The notes beneath the pieces are model-generated. The model had not been told where the DNA came from and made no database searches. It was given only the letters and a program-made list of their open reading frames with translations. From the NCBI RefSeq assembly GCF_001263205.1, contig NZ_CP012333.1, positions 11,761,501 through 11,825,500 on the forward strand: 64,000 bases of DNA. The letters run 5' to 3'. The DNA is from Labilithrix luteola. Lineage in GTDB: Bacteria; Myxococcota_A; Polyangia; Polyangiales; Polyangiaceae. Position numbers and translations under genes: made by a program. Of the stretch, positions 8,420 to 17,144 are shown one piece after another (positions within the stretch are counted from its first letter, which is position 1; each line of letters opens with the position of its first letter).

Positions 8420-8580
8420 TTGTCCCCCCAACTCCGCCGGCCGTGCAGCACGACCCCACCGCACGACTGCGAGAGCGCTCCACCACAATCATCAACCCGA
8501 CCAGTTCAACTCATTTCAATTCCAATTACGATCAACGCCGCGCATCGAGTTTGATTGGGCGCTTCACTCCAAACTGTTGG

Positions 8581-8629
8581 CGCACGTTGACGTCCACGCA
8601 CGATGCCGTGGGCCCGCCGGAGAGCATCT
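8581..8629 (+). repeat. Direct repeat, copy A
   Basis: A 49-base stretch beginning cgcacgttgac and containing gggcccgccggaga matches 8901-8949 with about 10 differences. The copies are 320 bases apart and border the transposase remnant, which suggests a small tandem duplication that has since drifted. Confidence 0.65.
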
Positions 8630-8806
8630 CCCCATGCAGGAGATGAAAATCGATCGCGTCGACGTTGGAAGCGCGCGCGGCCCTCGTCGCGCGGACAGGA
8701 CGAGAGACGAGACTGCAGAAACCACCACGACGCCCGCGGCAGGGCGAAGTTCCTGCGCCAGCGCAGAAGCGCCCAATCAAACGCATCCGACTGCTGGTCG
8801 CGAAGT

Positions 8807-8897
8807 CGTTCATTCCGAAGGCTTGGCGCCCCTTCGGCATGCGAAGCGTCACGTGCACCGGATGCCGGAAGTCGTGCTTAGAACGACACCGATGCGC
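8807..8897 (-). repeat. Diverged partial copy of the transposase 5' region
   Basis: About 91 bases match 8220-8311 inside the Y1 transposase gene at roughly 80% by eye, sharing cgttcattccgaa at one end and gacaccgatgcgc at the other. The - strand translation keeps HPVHVTLR but no catalytic motif. It is a transposase remnant. Confidence 0.75.
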
Positions 8898-8900
8898 TTG

Positions 8901-8949
8901 CGCACGTCGACAGCCACGCACGTTACTGAGGGCCCGCCGGAGATCACCT
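8901..8949 (+). repeat. Direct repeat, copy B
   Basis: Partner of 8581-8629, beginning cgcacgtcgac and containing gggcccgccggaga. It starts four bases after the transposase-derived copy ends, so the two blocks may be parts of one larger duplicated unit. Confidence 0.65.
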
Positions 8950-9250
8950 TCGCAAGACGGCCACCGAGGATGACGGGAACAGCGAGGCGTTCGAATCGCG
9001 CTCGGTCCTCGTATTGCGACCAGGACTGAAGACGAAACTGCAAAGACAACGCGCTCTCCGGAGCTCATCTTCGCAAGGTCCCTTGCGAGCCCTCGGAACG
9101 GCGAGGCTGTTCAGTCCGGGCCGGGCTCCGTTCGCGTCGGCGCGACGGTACTGACCAGGGCGACGTCGCATGGCTCGACAACGCGTTGCATGCCCCGCCA
9201 TGACGACTCTCCGAGTCGAAGGCGGCGACCACGGCGTAAACGACTCGCCG

Positions 9251-9979
9251 CTAACCCACGATCCCGCTGGCGCGGAGGTCGGCGCTGCGGATGGGTGTGT
9301 AGACCGGTGGGGCGCCGAGGGAGAGGAGCGCGCGGACTTCGTCGAGGGGGCGTTCGAGGAGCGATTCCCAGTCTTGGGAGGGCAGCCATTCCGCGCTGCG
9401 GCCGCGGCGGTAGCCGTCGCGGACGACGCCGAAGATCGGTGCGCGGCCGATGCCCTTGAGGATGGCCGCGAAGACGATGAGCGCGATGCCCGTGTTCCAC
9501 TTCTGCGCGATGATGAAGGCGAGGAGCCCGAGCTCGCCGAGGACGTCGCCCTTGTAGCCCGTCGCGGCGTGCCAAACGTCGTGTGTGTCGCGCATGCGGT
9601 CGCGAACGAAGGCCATTTCGTCGTCGATCCCGTCGGCGCGGCGGTCGACATCGCTTGCGTCACGGATTCCTTGCGCCGTGATGTTCTCCGATTCCACGAA
9701 TTCCAAATAGGCGCGACCGAGCGAGCCTTTCGGCATCGAGCGGAGCTTCTCCCGGTCGGAGAGGATGGCGACGATATCAGGCTTGTCTCGAAGGAGGCGA
9801 CGGCCGGCGTCCGTTCCTCGGAAGCCATCCCGCATGCTCCGCAGGTGATTGGCGCTCGAGAGCGATTCGATGAGCGCGAAGACCTGCGGGAGATCGTCGG
9901 GATTCTTGAGGAGTGCGCGGAGCGAACGTGCGGCGCGTGGCAGGTCGACGCCGAGACGAGGGAGGGCTGCGGTGTTCAT
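9251..9979 (-). CDS. Coq4 family protein
   Basis: A 242-residue protein with the Coq4 metal-site motif HDxxH followed by Glu: H133, D134 and H137 in THDVWHAATGY and E149 in GDVLGELGLLAF. Coq4 proteins take part in ubiquinone ring maturation, recently linked to C1 decarboxylation/hydroxylation, and act at the inner membrane. Here the gene is last in a tight series with an SDR and a flavin monooxygenase, not with other ubiquinone genes, so a role in modifying another isoprenoid or quinone-like compound is possible (inference). ATG 9979 starts 32 bases after the SDR stop. Confidence 0.85.
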   Translation of the reverse strand: MNTAALPRLGVDLPRAARSLRALLKNPDDLPQVFALIESLSSANHLRSMRDGFRGTDAGRRLLRDKPDIVAILSDREKLRSMPKGSLGRAYLEFVESENITAQGIRDASDVDRRADGIDDEMAFVRDRMRDTHDVWHAATGYKGDVLGELGLLAFIIAQKWNTGIALIVFAAILKGIGRAPIFGVVRDGYRRGRSAEWLPSQDWESLLERPLDEVRALLSLGAPPVYTPIRSADLRASGIVG

Positions 9980-10011
9980 GGCGATGCTTCGAAGAAAATG
10001 AGGCGTCGAGC

Positions 10012-10833
10012 TCAGTCGCGCATGGCGCGGCCGAGCAGCTTCCAGTACGAGACGGGCGCGACGCGCTCGACGACCGAGAGCGCAATCGCGTCTTTGCCGA
10101 CGAGCACGCGAGGCTTCCGAGCCTCGACGCCGAGCACGATCGTCTCCCCGGCAAGGGCCGCCGGAAGGCGAAGATGCTTGTCGAAGGCGGCGCGGCGGCG
10201 TTCGACCTCGTCGGCGTCGTGGCCGCCGGGAACGCGCGCGTTCTTGGCAATCGACGTGGCAACGCCGCCGGGATGCACGACGGTGACACCCACGGTGGTG
10301 CCTTCGAGCTCGTGACGGAGCGACTCGGAGAAGCCGCGCACGGCGAACTTGCTCGCGACGTAGGCGGCTTGCCCGGGCGGCGCGACGAGGCCGAAGACGC
10401 TCGACAGGTTCACGATGCGCGCGTCGTCACTCCGCTTGAGGACGGGCAGGAACGAGCGCGTCATGCGGACCACGCCGAAGAAGTTGATCGAGAGCAGCCA
10501 ATCGAAGTCCGCCTCGCTCACTTGTTCGAAGGTGCCGCCCACGGCAACACCGGCGTTGTTCACGAGGAGGTCGACCCGCGGATGTGCCGCGGCGATCTCG
10601 GCGGGAAACTTGGCAATCGCATCGCGATCGGAGACGTCGAGGCGGTGCTCCGTGACGAGAAGGGAGCCACTTCGCACGAGGCTCGCGGTCTCGGCGAGGC
10701 CCGCTTCGTTGACGTCGGCGAGGGCAAGATGACAGCCTCGACGCGCAAGTGATACCGCGATGGCGCGGCCGATGCCGCTCGCCGCGCCGGTGATGAGCGC
10801 CGTTCGGTCTCGAAGGCGCATCCGACTAGGCAT
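10012..10833 (-). CDS. Short-chain dehydrogenase/reductase
   Basis: A 273-residue classical SDR. TGAASGIG (15-22) binds NAD(P), D40 ends the second strand (LALAD), NNAG is at 92-95, and the catalytic residues are S144/S145, Y158 and K162 (YVASK). The C-terminal extension is typical of membrane-associated SDRs. ATG 10833 overlaps the end of the monooxygenase gene by 8 bases, so the two are translationally coupled. A paired BVMO-SDR can oxidise an alcohol to a ketone and then to an ester, but the substrate is not shown. Confidence 0.93.
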   Translation of the reverse strand: MPSRMRLRDRTALITGAASGIGRAIAVSLARRGCHLALADVNEAGLAETASLVRSGSLLVTEHRLDVSDRDAIAKFPAEIAAAHPRVDLLVNNAGVAVGGTFEQVSEADFDWLLSINFFGVVRMTRSFLPVLKRSDDARIVNLSSVFGLVAPPGQAAYVASKFAVRGFSESLRHELEGTTVGVTVVHPGGVATSIAKNARVPGGHDADEVERRRAAFDKHLRLPAALAGETIVLGVEARKPRVLVGKDAIALSVVERVAPVSYWKLLGRAMRD

Positions 10834-12358
10834 GACTCGCTCCGTTCGCAACCACGCGCGAGTGCTCACGAGACGGCGCCGTCTTCCCCGTACGGGCACG
10901 TTCGAACTCGAGCTCTGGCTCGTCGACCCGTCCGAATCGAAGCATGTAGAGGTCCTTCACGTAATTCTGGTGAAGCCGCCACGGGGCGCGGGTCCCCTGC
11001 TTGGGGAGCGTGTGGAGCGCTCGCTTCACGTAGCCCGAACGAAGGCCGATGAGCGGCTCGGTCGGCATCGACGCATCGCGAACGCGCGGCGTGACACTGT
11101 CGTAACCGCGATCACGCATATGATTCAGAATGCGCACCACGTGCTCTGCGATGAGATCGCATTTGAGCGTCCACGAGGCATTCGTATAGCCGACAGCCGA
11201 GGCGAGGTTCGGCACGTCGCTGTACATCATGCCCTTGTAGGCCGTGCTCTTGGCGAGATCGACGCGCTCGCCGTCGACGAAGAGCTCGAGCCCCGCGAAG
11301 AGCTTCGCATTGAGGCCGGTGGCAGTGACGATGATGTCTGCGTCGAGATGCTCGCCGGAGGAGAGGCGGATACCCGTCTCGGTGAAGGTATCGATGGTGT
11401 CGGTCACCACCGAGGCGCGCTTCTTTCGGATGGCGCGGAAGAAGTCACCATCGGGTGCCACGCACACGCGCTCGTCCCACGGCTCGTAGCGCGGTTTGAA
11501 GTGCTTATCGACGTCGAAGTCTTCGCCGAGCGATCGACGCGCGCCCTTGCGGAGGAAGTGCTTCACCACGCCAGGCCGCTTTCGGGCGAGGTCGTAGAAG
11601 AACATGCCGACCAGAACGTTCTTCCAGCGCGTTGCGGCATAGGCCGCGCCGTCCGGCAAGAGGCGCCGGAGCATGCCGGCGATCGCGTCGCGCCCCGGCA
11701 GCGAGGCGATGTACGTCGGCGAACGCTGGAGCATCGTCACGTGCAAGGCCTTCTCGGCCATCGCCGGCACCAGCGTGATGGCCGTCGCGCCGCTACCAAT
11801 GACCACGACGCGCTTCCCCTCGTAGTCGAGATCGTCCGGCCAGTGCTGCGGGTGCACCACTTGACCGCGGAAGGTCTCACGACCGGGGAACTCCGGCGTG
11901 TAACCGCTCGCGTAATCGTAATAGCCGGTGCACGTGTAGAGGAACTTGCACGTGTAGTGCACCGGCGTGCGCTCCGGCCCGACCTCGGCCGTCACGTGCC
12001 AGCGAGCATCGGCCGACGACCACTCCGCCCGCATGACGCGATGGCGGAAGCGGATCTTGTCCGTGATGCCGTGCTCGGCTGCGGTCTCTTCGATGTACGC
12101 CTTGATCGACGGCCCGTCGGCAATCGCCCGCCCGTCGCGCCACGGGCGGAAGCGATAGCCGAGCGTGAACATGTCCGAGTCAGAGCGAATGCCCGGGTAC
12201 CGGAAGAGGTCCCAGGTTCCACCGATCGCCTCGCGACTCTCGAGGATCGCGTACGTGCGCGTCGGGCAGAAGGTCTTCAGGTGGTACGCGGCACCGATGC
12301 CGGAGAGGCCGGCGCCGATGATGAGAACGTCGAGATGCTCGGGGGTCGAAGTGGACAT
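10826..12358 (-). CDS. Flavin-containing Baeyer-Villiger-type monooxygenase
   Basis: A 510-residue FAD/NADPH monooxygenase of the EthA-like group. GAGLSG (15-20) binds FAD, GSGATA (188-193) binds NADPH, and the BVMO fingerprint FxGxxxHxxxWP is present at residues 163-174. GGTWDLFRYPGIRSDSDMFTLGY is typical of the family. It inserts one oxygen next to a ketone or oxidises sulfur or nitrogen. It heads a three-gene run (monooxygenase, SDR, Coq4-like). The ribosome site before ATG 12358 is weak. The upstream region carries four GGTACC-like half-sites (12392-12455), suggesting tight inducible control by a regulator not encoded next to it. Confidence 0.93.
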   Translation of the reverse strand: MSTSTPEHLDVLIIGAGLSGIGAAYHLKTFCPTRTYAILESREAIGGTWDLFRYPGIRSDSDMFTLGYRFRPWRDGRAIADGPSIKAYIEETAAEHGITDKIRFRHRVMRAEWSSADARWHVTAEVGPERTPVHYTCKFLYTCTGYYDYASGYTPEFPGRETFRGQVVHPQHWPDDLDYEGKRVVVIGSGATAITLVPAMAEKALHVTMLQRSPTYIASLPGRDAIAGMLRRLLPDGAAYAATRWKNVLVGMFFYDLARKRPGVVKHFLRKGARRSLGEDFDVDKHFKPRYEPWDERVCVAPDGDFFRAIRKKRASVVTDTIDTFTETGIRLSSGEHLDADIIVTATGLNAKLFAGLELFVDGERVDLAKSTAYKGMMYSDVPNLASAVGYTNASWTLKCDLIAEHVVRILNHMRDRGYDSVTPRVRDASMPTEPLIGLRSGYVKRALHTLPKQGTRAPWRLHQNYVKDLYMLRFGRVDEPELEFERARTGKTAPSREHSRVVANGASHA

Positions 12359-12391
12359 CGGACTCTCGAGGTCGAGGGTTCAGTCGCGCGG

Positions 12392-12455
12392 TGGTACCAC
12401 TTGGTACCAACCTCCTCGAGAGTAGCGCCGGGTCTTGGTACCGGCAAGTACCAAG
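12392..12455. promoter_or_regulatory. Array of GGTACC half-sites upstream of the monooxygenase
   Basis: GGTACC occurs at 12393-12398 and 12403-12408 (10 bases apart), and again at 12437-12442 with AGTACC at 12447-12452 (10 bases apart). The distal pair forms a perfect inverted repeat, CTTGGTAC (12434-12441), six bases, GTACCAAG (12448-12455). The proximal pair is GTACCA-CT-TGGTAC. Helical spacing and symmetry suggest two dimer sites for a repressor or activator. GTAC-centred dyads are known for several regulator families, HxlR among them; which one binds here is unknown. Confidence 0.6.
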
Positions 12456-12524
12456 CCGATAGATCGCGCTGCACGTGGCCGAAAGGCCGCTCTTATCGAC
12501 CTTTCCGTGACCCCAGGCGCAGGA

Positions 12525-13508
12525 TCAGCGACCGGCGCGGGCGGCGAGATGAGCCGGATAGCGGTCGCCGACCACGCTCACCCTGGCGAGCGCGTCCTCG
12601 ATGCGGCGGAGGTCTTCGCTCGTCAGCTCGATGGCTGCCGCGCCGACGTTCTCCTTCAACCGGTGCAGCTTCGTGGTCCCGGGGATCGGCACGATCCACG
12701 GATTCCGCGTGAGGAGCCACGCCAGCGCGATCTGCGCAGGCGTCACGCCCTTGGAGGCGGCGATGGCGGAGACCTCGCTCACGAGGGCCTGGTTCGCCTT
12801 GCGGGCATCGACCGCGAAGCGAGACACGATGTTGCGGAAGTCGTCCTTGGCGAAGGTCGTCTTGTCGTCGATGGCGCCGGTCAAGAAGCCCTTGCCGAGA
12901 GGACTGAACGCGACGAAGCCGATGCCGAGCTCCTCGAGGGTCGGAAGGATCTCCTTCTCCGGCTCGCGCCACCACATCGAGTACTCGCTCTGGAGGGCAG
13001 CGACGGGCTGGACGGCGTGCGCACGACGAATGGACTGTATCCCGGCCTCGGACAGCCCGAAGTGTTTCACCTTGCCCTCGCGAATCAGCTCTTTGACCGT
13101 CCCGGCCACGTCCTCCATCGGCACGTTCGGATCGACGCGGTGCTGGTAGAAGAGGTCGATTCGATCGGTCTGGAGTCGCTTCAGCGCCGCGTGGGCAACC
13201 TCGCGGATTCGCTCGGGCCGGCTATCCATTCCCGCCTGGGGCTCGCCATTCTTGAATCCGAACTTGGTGGCAATCGCTACGCGGTCGCGAATCGGTGCCA
13301 GGGCTTCCCCCACCACCCCTTCGTTCGTGAATGGCCCATAGGCCTCGGCGGTATCGAAGAACGTGACGCCGCTCTCGAAGGCATTTCGAATCAGAGCCAC
13401 CGCTTCTTGCTTGTCGGTGGCGGGGCCGTACCCGAAGTTCAACCCCATGCATCCGAAGCCGAGAGCCGACACCTCGAGCCCACTATTTCCTAGTTTACGT
13501 TTTTGCAT
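12525..13508 (-). CDS. Aldo/keto reductase
   Basis: A 327-residue AKR with the complete tetrad D52, Y57, K82 and H123 (FFDTAEAYG, ATKFGF, YQHRVD) and the C-terminal PIPGTTKLHRLKEN cofactor segment. It reduces aldehydes or ketones with NADPH in the cytoplasm. I choose ATG 13508 over the GTG three bases earlier because GAGG lies at a better distance. It begins 9 bases after the SDR stop (13518), so the two reductases form an operon reading toward the monooxygenase. The intervening GTAC array suggests separate control of the monooxygenase. Confidence 0.93.
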   Translation of the reverse strand: MQKRKLGNSGLEVSALGFGCMGLNFGYGPATDKQEAVALIRNAFESGVTFFDTAEAYGPFTNEGVVGEALAPIRDRVAIATKFGFKNGEPQAGMDSRPERIREVAHAALKRLQTDRIDLFYQHRVDPNVPMEDVAGTVKELIREGKVKHFGLSEAGIQSIRRAHAVQPVAALQSEYSMWWREPEKEILPTLEELGIGFVAFSPLGKGFLTGAIDDKTTFAKDDFRNIVSRFAVDARKANQALVSEVSAIAASKGVTPAQIALAWLLTRNPWIVPIPGTTKLHRLKENVGAAAIELTSEDLRRIEDALARVSVVGDRYPAHLAARAGR

Positions 13509-13517
13509 CACTGAACC

Positions 13518-14255
13518 TCAAAGCTCCTGCGACGTGGGGCGGAGCAGAATTTCGTTGATGTCGACGTCGCCCGGCTGCTCGATGGCGAAGGCGATGGCGC
13601 GCGCCACCGAATCGGCGGGAATCGCCTGTTGCCGATAGAACTCTTTGATCCCCGCGGCGGTTTGCGGATCGGAGATACCGGACGTCAGCTCCGATTCCAC
13701 GGCCCCCGGGGAGATGATGGTCGTGCGAACGCCGTCCACCTCTTGCCGAACGCCCTCGGAGATCACGCGCACGGCGAACTTCGTCGCGCAGTACACCGCG
13801 CCGCCCATGGTCACCTTGTGACCGGCGACCGAAGAGAGGTTGATGAGATGACCGCCCTTCTGTCGCGCGAAGACGGGCAGCGCCGCAGCCACGCCGTAGA
13901 GCACGCCCTTGATGTTGATGTCGACCATGCGATCCCATTCGTCGACGAGCGTCTTCTCGAGCGGCGCGAGGGCCATGAGCCCGGCGTTGTTCACGAGCAC
14001 GTCCATGCGGCCGAACTTCTCCACGGCAGCTTGAACGAACGCATCGACCTCTGCGCGCTTGGTGACATCGACCTTCTTGGCCGCCGCCTTGCCGCCTCCG
14101 CGCGTGATGTCCGCCACGATCGACTCGAGCCGATCCATGCGGCGGGCCCCGAGGAACAGCTTGGCTCCCTTCGTGGCCAGGTGGCGTGCGGTGGCCTCGC
14201 CAAGGCCGCTGCTCGCGCCGGTGATGACGACGACCTTGCCTTCGATGTTCGACAT
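13518..14255 (-). CDS. Short-chain dehydrogenase/reductase
   Basis: A 245-residue classical SDR with TGASSGLG (12-19), NNAG (89-92), and catalytic S141/S142, Y155 and K159 (VYCATKF). Length and motifs match the cytoplasmic NADP-dependent oxidoreductases often annotated YdfG/YqjQ-like. It precedes the aldo/keto reductase by 9 bases. The LysR gene upstream reads in the same direction, with about 250 bases between them that hold a candidate CTGAAC/GTTCAG inverted repeat. Substrate unknown. Confidence 0.93.
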   Translation of the reverse strand: MSNIEGKVVVITGASSGLGEATARHLATKGAKLFLGARRMDRLESIVADITRGGGKAAAKKVDVTKRAEVDAFVQAAVEKFGRMDVLVNNAGLMALAPLEKTLVDEWDRMVDINIKGVLYGVAAALPVFARQKGGHLINLSSVAGHKVTMGGAVYCATKFAVRVISEGVRQEVDGVRTTIISPGAVESELTSGISDPQTAAGIKEFYRQQAIPADSVARAIAFAIEQPGDVDINEILLRPTSQEL

Positions 14256-14323
14256 GGTTCCCTCGCGGTCAGGGCGCCTCGCGCCGTTCGACGATCGCCA
14301 ACGTAGGTGGGCGCGCGACTCCG

Positions 14324-14355
14324 CTGAACGGAGGACTTCTGCATGGGCTGTTCAG
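14324..14355. promoter_or_regulatory. Possible operator, CTGAAC-N20-GTTCAG
   Basis: CTGAAC at 14324-14329 and GTTCAG at 14350-14355 are perfect inverted 6-base arms 20 bases apart, 70-100 bases upstream of the SDR start. The second arm is also the core of GGCTGTTCAGCC. It lies where a regulator of the SDR-AKR operon would bind. Six-base arms can arise by chance. Confidence 0.3.
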
Positions 14356-14504
14356 CCAGCCTTTACAATCGCGCCCGCTCGAGCGACGGAACGATGCACG
14401 AACGGCGCCTCGGAAGGCCGTGACGCGTGCAGCGCGAGGGCACGTTTGCGGTCAGGTCCTGCCAAGCAAGCGCTCGCTCGGCGGCCGCGCTGCGTCCCTC
14501 GCAT

Positions 14505-15443
14505 TCAGCGCCGACGCTTCGATGGGCTGCGAGCCGGATCCGTCGCCGGAAGCTCGGCAAGGAAGTGGTCGAGGCAGGTGCGGACGGCAGCCGTCAGCGA
14601 GCGGTGCGCGCGATACAGAAGATAGACGCCGCCGACTTCGCCTTCGTAGCCGTCCAGAACGCGGACGAGACGTTTGGCAGCCACGTCTGCGGTGCAGAGC
14701 ACTTCGGGGAGCATGGCGATGCCCACGCCGGCGAGCACGGCGCCGCGCGCGGCGGAGAACTCCTTCACGTAGAAGCGCGGTGCGAAGTTGATACGTCGCT
14801 TCAGTCTTCCGCCCATGGAGAGCGTCCACGTGGCCATGCCGTCGGTCGCGCGTGTGGCGATGCAATCGTGGCGCGCGAGATCGTCCACGCGACGCGGTGT
14901 GCCGCGCGCTTCGAGGTAGCGCGGGCTCGCGAAGAGCAATTTCCGCGTCGAGGCCCAAAGTTCGCGGGCGACGAAGTCGGACGTGTCCACCTTCCCGGTG
15001 AGAATGGCGATGTCGAAGCCTTCGGCGAGAACGTCACCTCGACGTTCGTCGAGCTCGAGATCGATCGACACGCCCGGATACTTCTTCAGATAGGCATAAA
15101 CGACGTTCGAGACCGCCGCGCCGAGGGCCAGCGGAGCGACCACGCGCACGCGACCGTGCGGCTCCTTACGAAGTTCGTGGACGCGATCGGATCCTTGCGC
15201 GAGGTCGTCGAGCGCACGCTCGGCATGCGCGAAGTACGCGCGCCCCGCATCGGTGAGCCGCAGGCTGCGCGTGGTTCGTTCGAGAAGGCGAATGCCGAGG
15301 CCTGTCTCGAGTCGCGCGATGCGCCGACTCACCGTCGAAACGGGAACGCCACGCTCGCGCGCCGCGGCCGAGAAGCTTTGCGTTTGAACGACGCGCACGA
15401 GGAGCGCGACGTCGTTGAGGTCGAGATTGATTCGTGCACTCAC
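14505..15443 (-). CDS. LysR-type transcriptional regulator
   Basis: A 312-residue LTTR from GTG 15443 (a TTG at 15461 would add six residues). The N-terminal winged helix is clear (NDVALLVRVVQTQSFSAAA, VPVSTVSRRIARLETGLGIRLLERT), and the rest is the periplasmic-binding-like effector domain. It is divergent from the NmrA-like gene at 15533, the classic layout for an LTTR and its target, so that gene is its likely target; the SDR-AKR operon downstream is a second candidate. The tail is Arg-rich (SPSKRRR). Confidence 0.92.
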   Translation of the reverse strand: MSARINLDLNDVALLVRVVQTQSFSAAARERGVPVSTVSRRIARLETGLGIRLLERTTRSLRLTDAGRAYFAHAERALDDLAQGSDRVHELRKEPHGRVRVVAPLALGAAVSNVVYAYLKKYPGVSIDLELDERRGDVLAEGFDIAILTGKVDTSDFVARELWASTRKLLFASPRYLEARGTPRRVDDLARHDCIATRATDGMATWTLSMGGRLKRRINFAPRFYVKEFSAARGAVLAGVGIAMLPEVLCTADVAAKRLVRVLDGYEGEVGGVYLLYRAHRSLTAAVRTCLDHFLAELPATDPARSPSKRRR

Positions 15444-15532
15444 AGCAAAAGTCGCTTTCAAAACGGCATACTAGTGCGTTCGTAGGACGGGCGGTACCTC
15501 TCGAGCATTCGCTCGCCAAGGAGGACTCCAGC

Positions 15533-16402
15533 ATGTTTCTCGTCACAGGAATCACCGGCAACGTCGGTGGAGCGGCAGCTCATCGGTTGCTGAAAAACGG
15601 GCACGCGGTCCGCGCACTGGCGCGCGATCCGAAGAAAGCGGCAGCTTGGTCGGAGAAGGGAGTCGAGGTTCGCCAGGGAGACTTCACCGACGTGGGCGCG
15701 ATCACCGAAGCTCTGCAGGGCGTGGAGGCCGCCTACCTGATGGTGCCTCCGCTTCTGAGCATCGGGCCGGGCTTCCCCGAGGCCAAGGCCATGATCGCGA
15801 CGTTCTCCGAAGCCCTGCGGAAAGCACCTCCGCCGCGCCTCGTGGTGCTGTCGTCGGTGGGTTCGGAGCAGAGCAGCAAACTCGGACTCATCACCACGAC
15901 GCACCTGCTCGAAGAGGCGCTCGCCGACCTCCCCTTCCCCACCGCGTTCGTCCGCGCCGGCTCCTTCTTGGAGAACTACGCGTTCGCGCTCGGTCCCGCA
16001 GCGTCGACGGGCTACTTCGACACCTTCCTCATCCCGACCGATCGGCGCTTCATGATGGTGGCAGCCGAGGACATCGGCAACGAAGTCGCTCGGCTGCTCA
16101 CGAGCAAGTGGAGTGGCAGAAAGGTCGTGGAGCTCGGCTCACCGATGAGCGCCGATGATCTCGCCGGCGCGATGGGCAACGTCCTCGGACGCCCGATCGA
16201 AGCCCGCTCCATTCCCCGCGATCAGTGGACGGCTCGCCTCCGTGCTCAGGGCATGGAGCCGGTCTGGACGGCGATGTTCGAGGAAATGGAAGACGGCTTC
16301 AACTCGGGCTGGATCGCCTCCGGCGTGCCCGGCACCGAACCGGTGGCCGCCACGCTGACCGCCACCGAATTCTTCACGAAGCTTCGAAACGCGCGCGCCT
16401 GA
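15533..16402 (+). CDS. NmrA-like NAD(P)-binding protein
   Basis: A 289-residue atypical SDR. The N-terminal GITGNVGG gives the Rossmann loop and RALARDP the NADP-preferring second strand. The usual catalytic Tyr-x-x-x-Lys is absent, as in NmrA/QOR2-like redox sensors and quinone reductases. AAGGAGGA at 15518-15525 sets ATG 15533. It is divergent from the LysR gene and therefore probably regulated by it. The product may reduce a quinone or sense NADP; sequence cannot decide. Confidence 0.9.
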   Translation: MFLVTGITGNVGGAAAHRLLKNGHAVRALARDPKKAAAWSEKGVEVRQGDFTDVGAITEALQGVEAAYLMVPPLLSIGPGFPEAKAMIATFSEALRKAPPPRLVVLSSVGSEQSSKLGLITTTHLLEEALADLPFPTAFVRAGSFLENYAFALGPAASTGYFDTFLIPTDRRFMMVAAEDIGNEVARLLTSKWSGRKVVELGSPMSADDLAGAMGNVLGRPIEARSIPRDQWTARLRAQGMEPVWTAMFEEMEDGFNSGWIASGVPGTEPVAATLTATEFFTKLRNARA

Positions 16403-16412
16403 CCACCTGGGA

Positions 16413-17144
16413 TCAGGCCTTCACGCGGTAGCGGAGCCAGACGAGGTCGCCTGCTCGCTTCTCGACGGAGAGGAGCTTCAGAGGACGAGCAGGTGCCTTG
16501 CGATCCTCCGAATCGAAGAGCGTGGGGGTTCCGATCGAGCCGTCGGCGACGGGCGCCACGAGCAGGCTCAGCTCGTCGACGAGACCCGCGGCCAAGAAGG
16601 AGCCATTGATCTTGCCGCCCCCTTCGAGAAGGAGCTTTTCGATTCCGAATTCCTTCGTCAGCTTCTCGACCACCTTTTTCAGATTCAGGCTCGTCTTGCC
16701 GCCGAAGAGATAAGAGACGCCCTTCGACTGGAGGAAGGCGAGGTAATCGTCCGAGACACTCTCGGTGAGCACGGTGACGACGTGCTCCTCGTCGATTGAA
16801 TTCGACTTCCACGTGAGCTTGCCGGAGGGGTCGAGGGCAATCGCATACGACTCGGCATCACGCCGGGCGATGAAGTCGGTCCTCGGAATCGCTTTGCCAC
16901 CCTTGCGCGCCGGCACTTTGGCCTTGCCGGCATAAGGCTCCATCGAAACGCGACCGATCATCCAAGCGTTGGCGCCGAACGTCTGCGCGGTGCGCTCGTA
17001 TTCGGGGGTGAGCTTGGTCTTGATGTCCCAGCGCGACGTGACGATCCGCCCGTCGACCGACGGGACCATGTGACAGATCACGTACGGCCGGCTCGCCTTC
17101 TTCGCGCGTCCACCTTTCGCGCGGCCTTCTTTCGTTCGACTCAT
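16413..17144 (-). CDS. RibD C-terminal/dihydrofolate-reductase-fold protein
   Basis: About 243 residues of the DHFR-like fold. RPYVICHMVPSVDGRI is the family N-terminus; IEKLLLEGGGKINGSFLAAGLVDEL contains the EGGxxxxxxxxxxxLVDEL signature of RibD C-terminal proteins. Stand-alone members are NADPH reductases of uncertain substrate, not confirmed riboflavin enzymes. The first 18 residues are Lys/Arg/Gly-rich. ATG 17144 or ATG 17153 could start it; neither has a good ribosome site. It is convergent with the NmrA-like gene, ten bases apart. Confidence 0.87.
   Translation of the reverse strand: MSRTKEGRAKGGRAKKASRPYVICHMVPSVDGRIVTSRWDIKTKLTPEYERTAQTFGANAWMIGRVSMEPYAGKAKVPARKGGKAIPRTDFIARRDAESYAIALDPSGKLTWKSNSIDEEHVVTVLTESVSDDYLAFLQSKGVSYLFGGKTSLNLKKVVEKLTKEFGIEKLLLEGGGKINGSFLAAGLVDELSLLVAPVADGSIGTPTLFDSEDRKAPARPLKLLSVEKRAGDLVWLRYRVKA

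Larger units (their letters stand above)
8420..9250. other. Gene-poor region with degenerate RAYT-derived repeats
   Basis: About 830 bases lie between the Y1 transposase start and the Coq4-like gene. Nothing here codes for an intact protein that I can support. It begins with a relatively A/T-rich patch (about 8485-8560) that probably holds the transposase promoter, then contains the repeat copies listed separately. On the - strand near 8810-8900, HPVHVTLRMPKG echoes the transposase HPVHVTLRVAKG but the homology stops quickly. Confidence 0.5.

Noticed and set aside
10760..12712. A 650-codon open frame on the + strand opposite the monooxygenase and SDR
   Set aside because: It is the shadow of real - strand genes in high-GC DNA; residue make-up is unnatural (Arg/Ala/His/Val-rich) with no domain.
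9251..16402. A secondary-metabolite gene cluster
   Set aside because: Many oxidoreductases but no polyketide, peptide or terpene synthase and no carrier protein is present.
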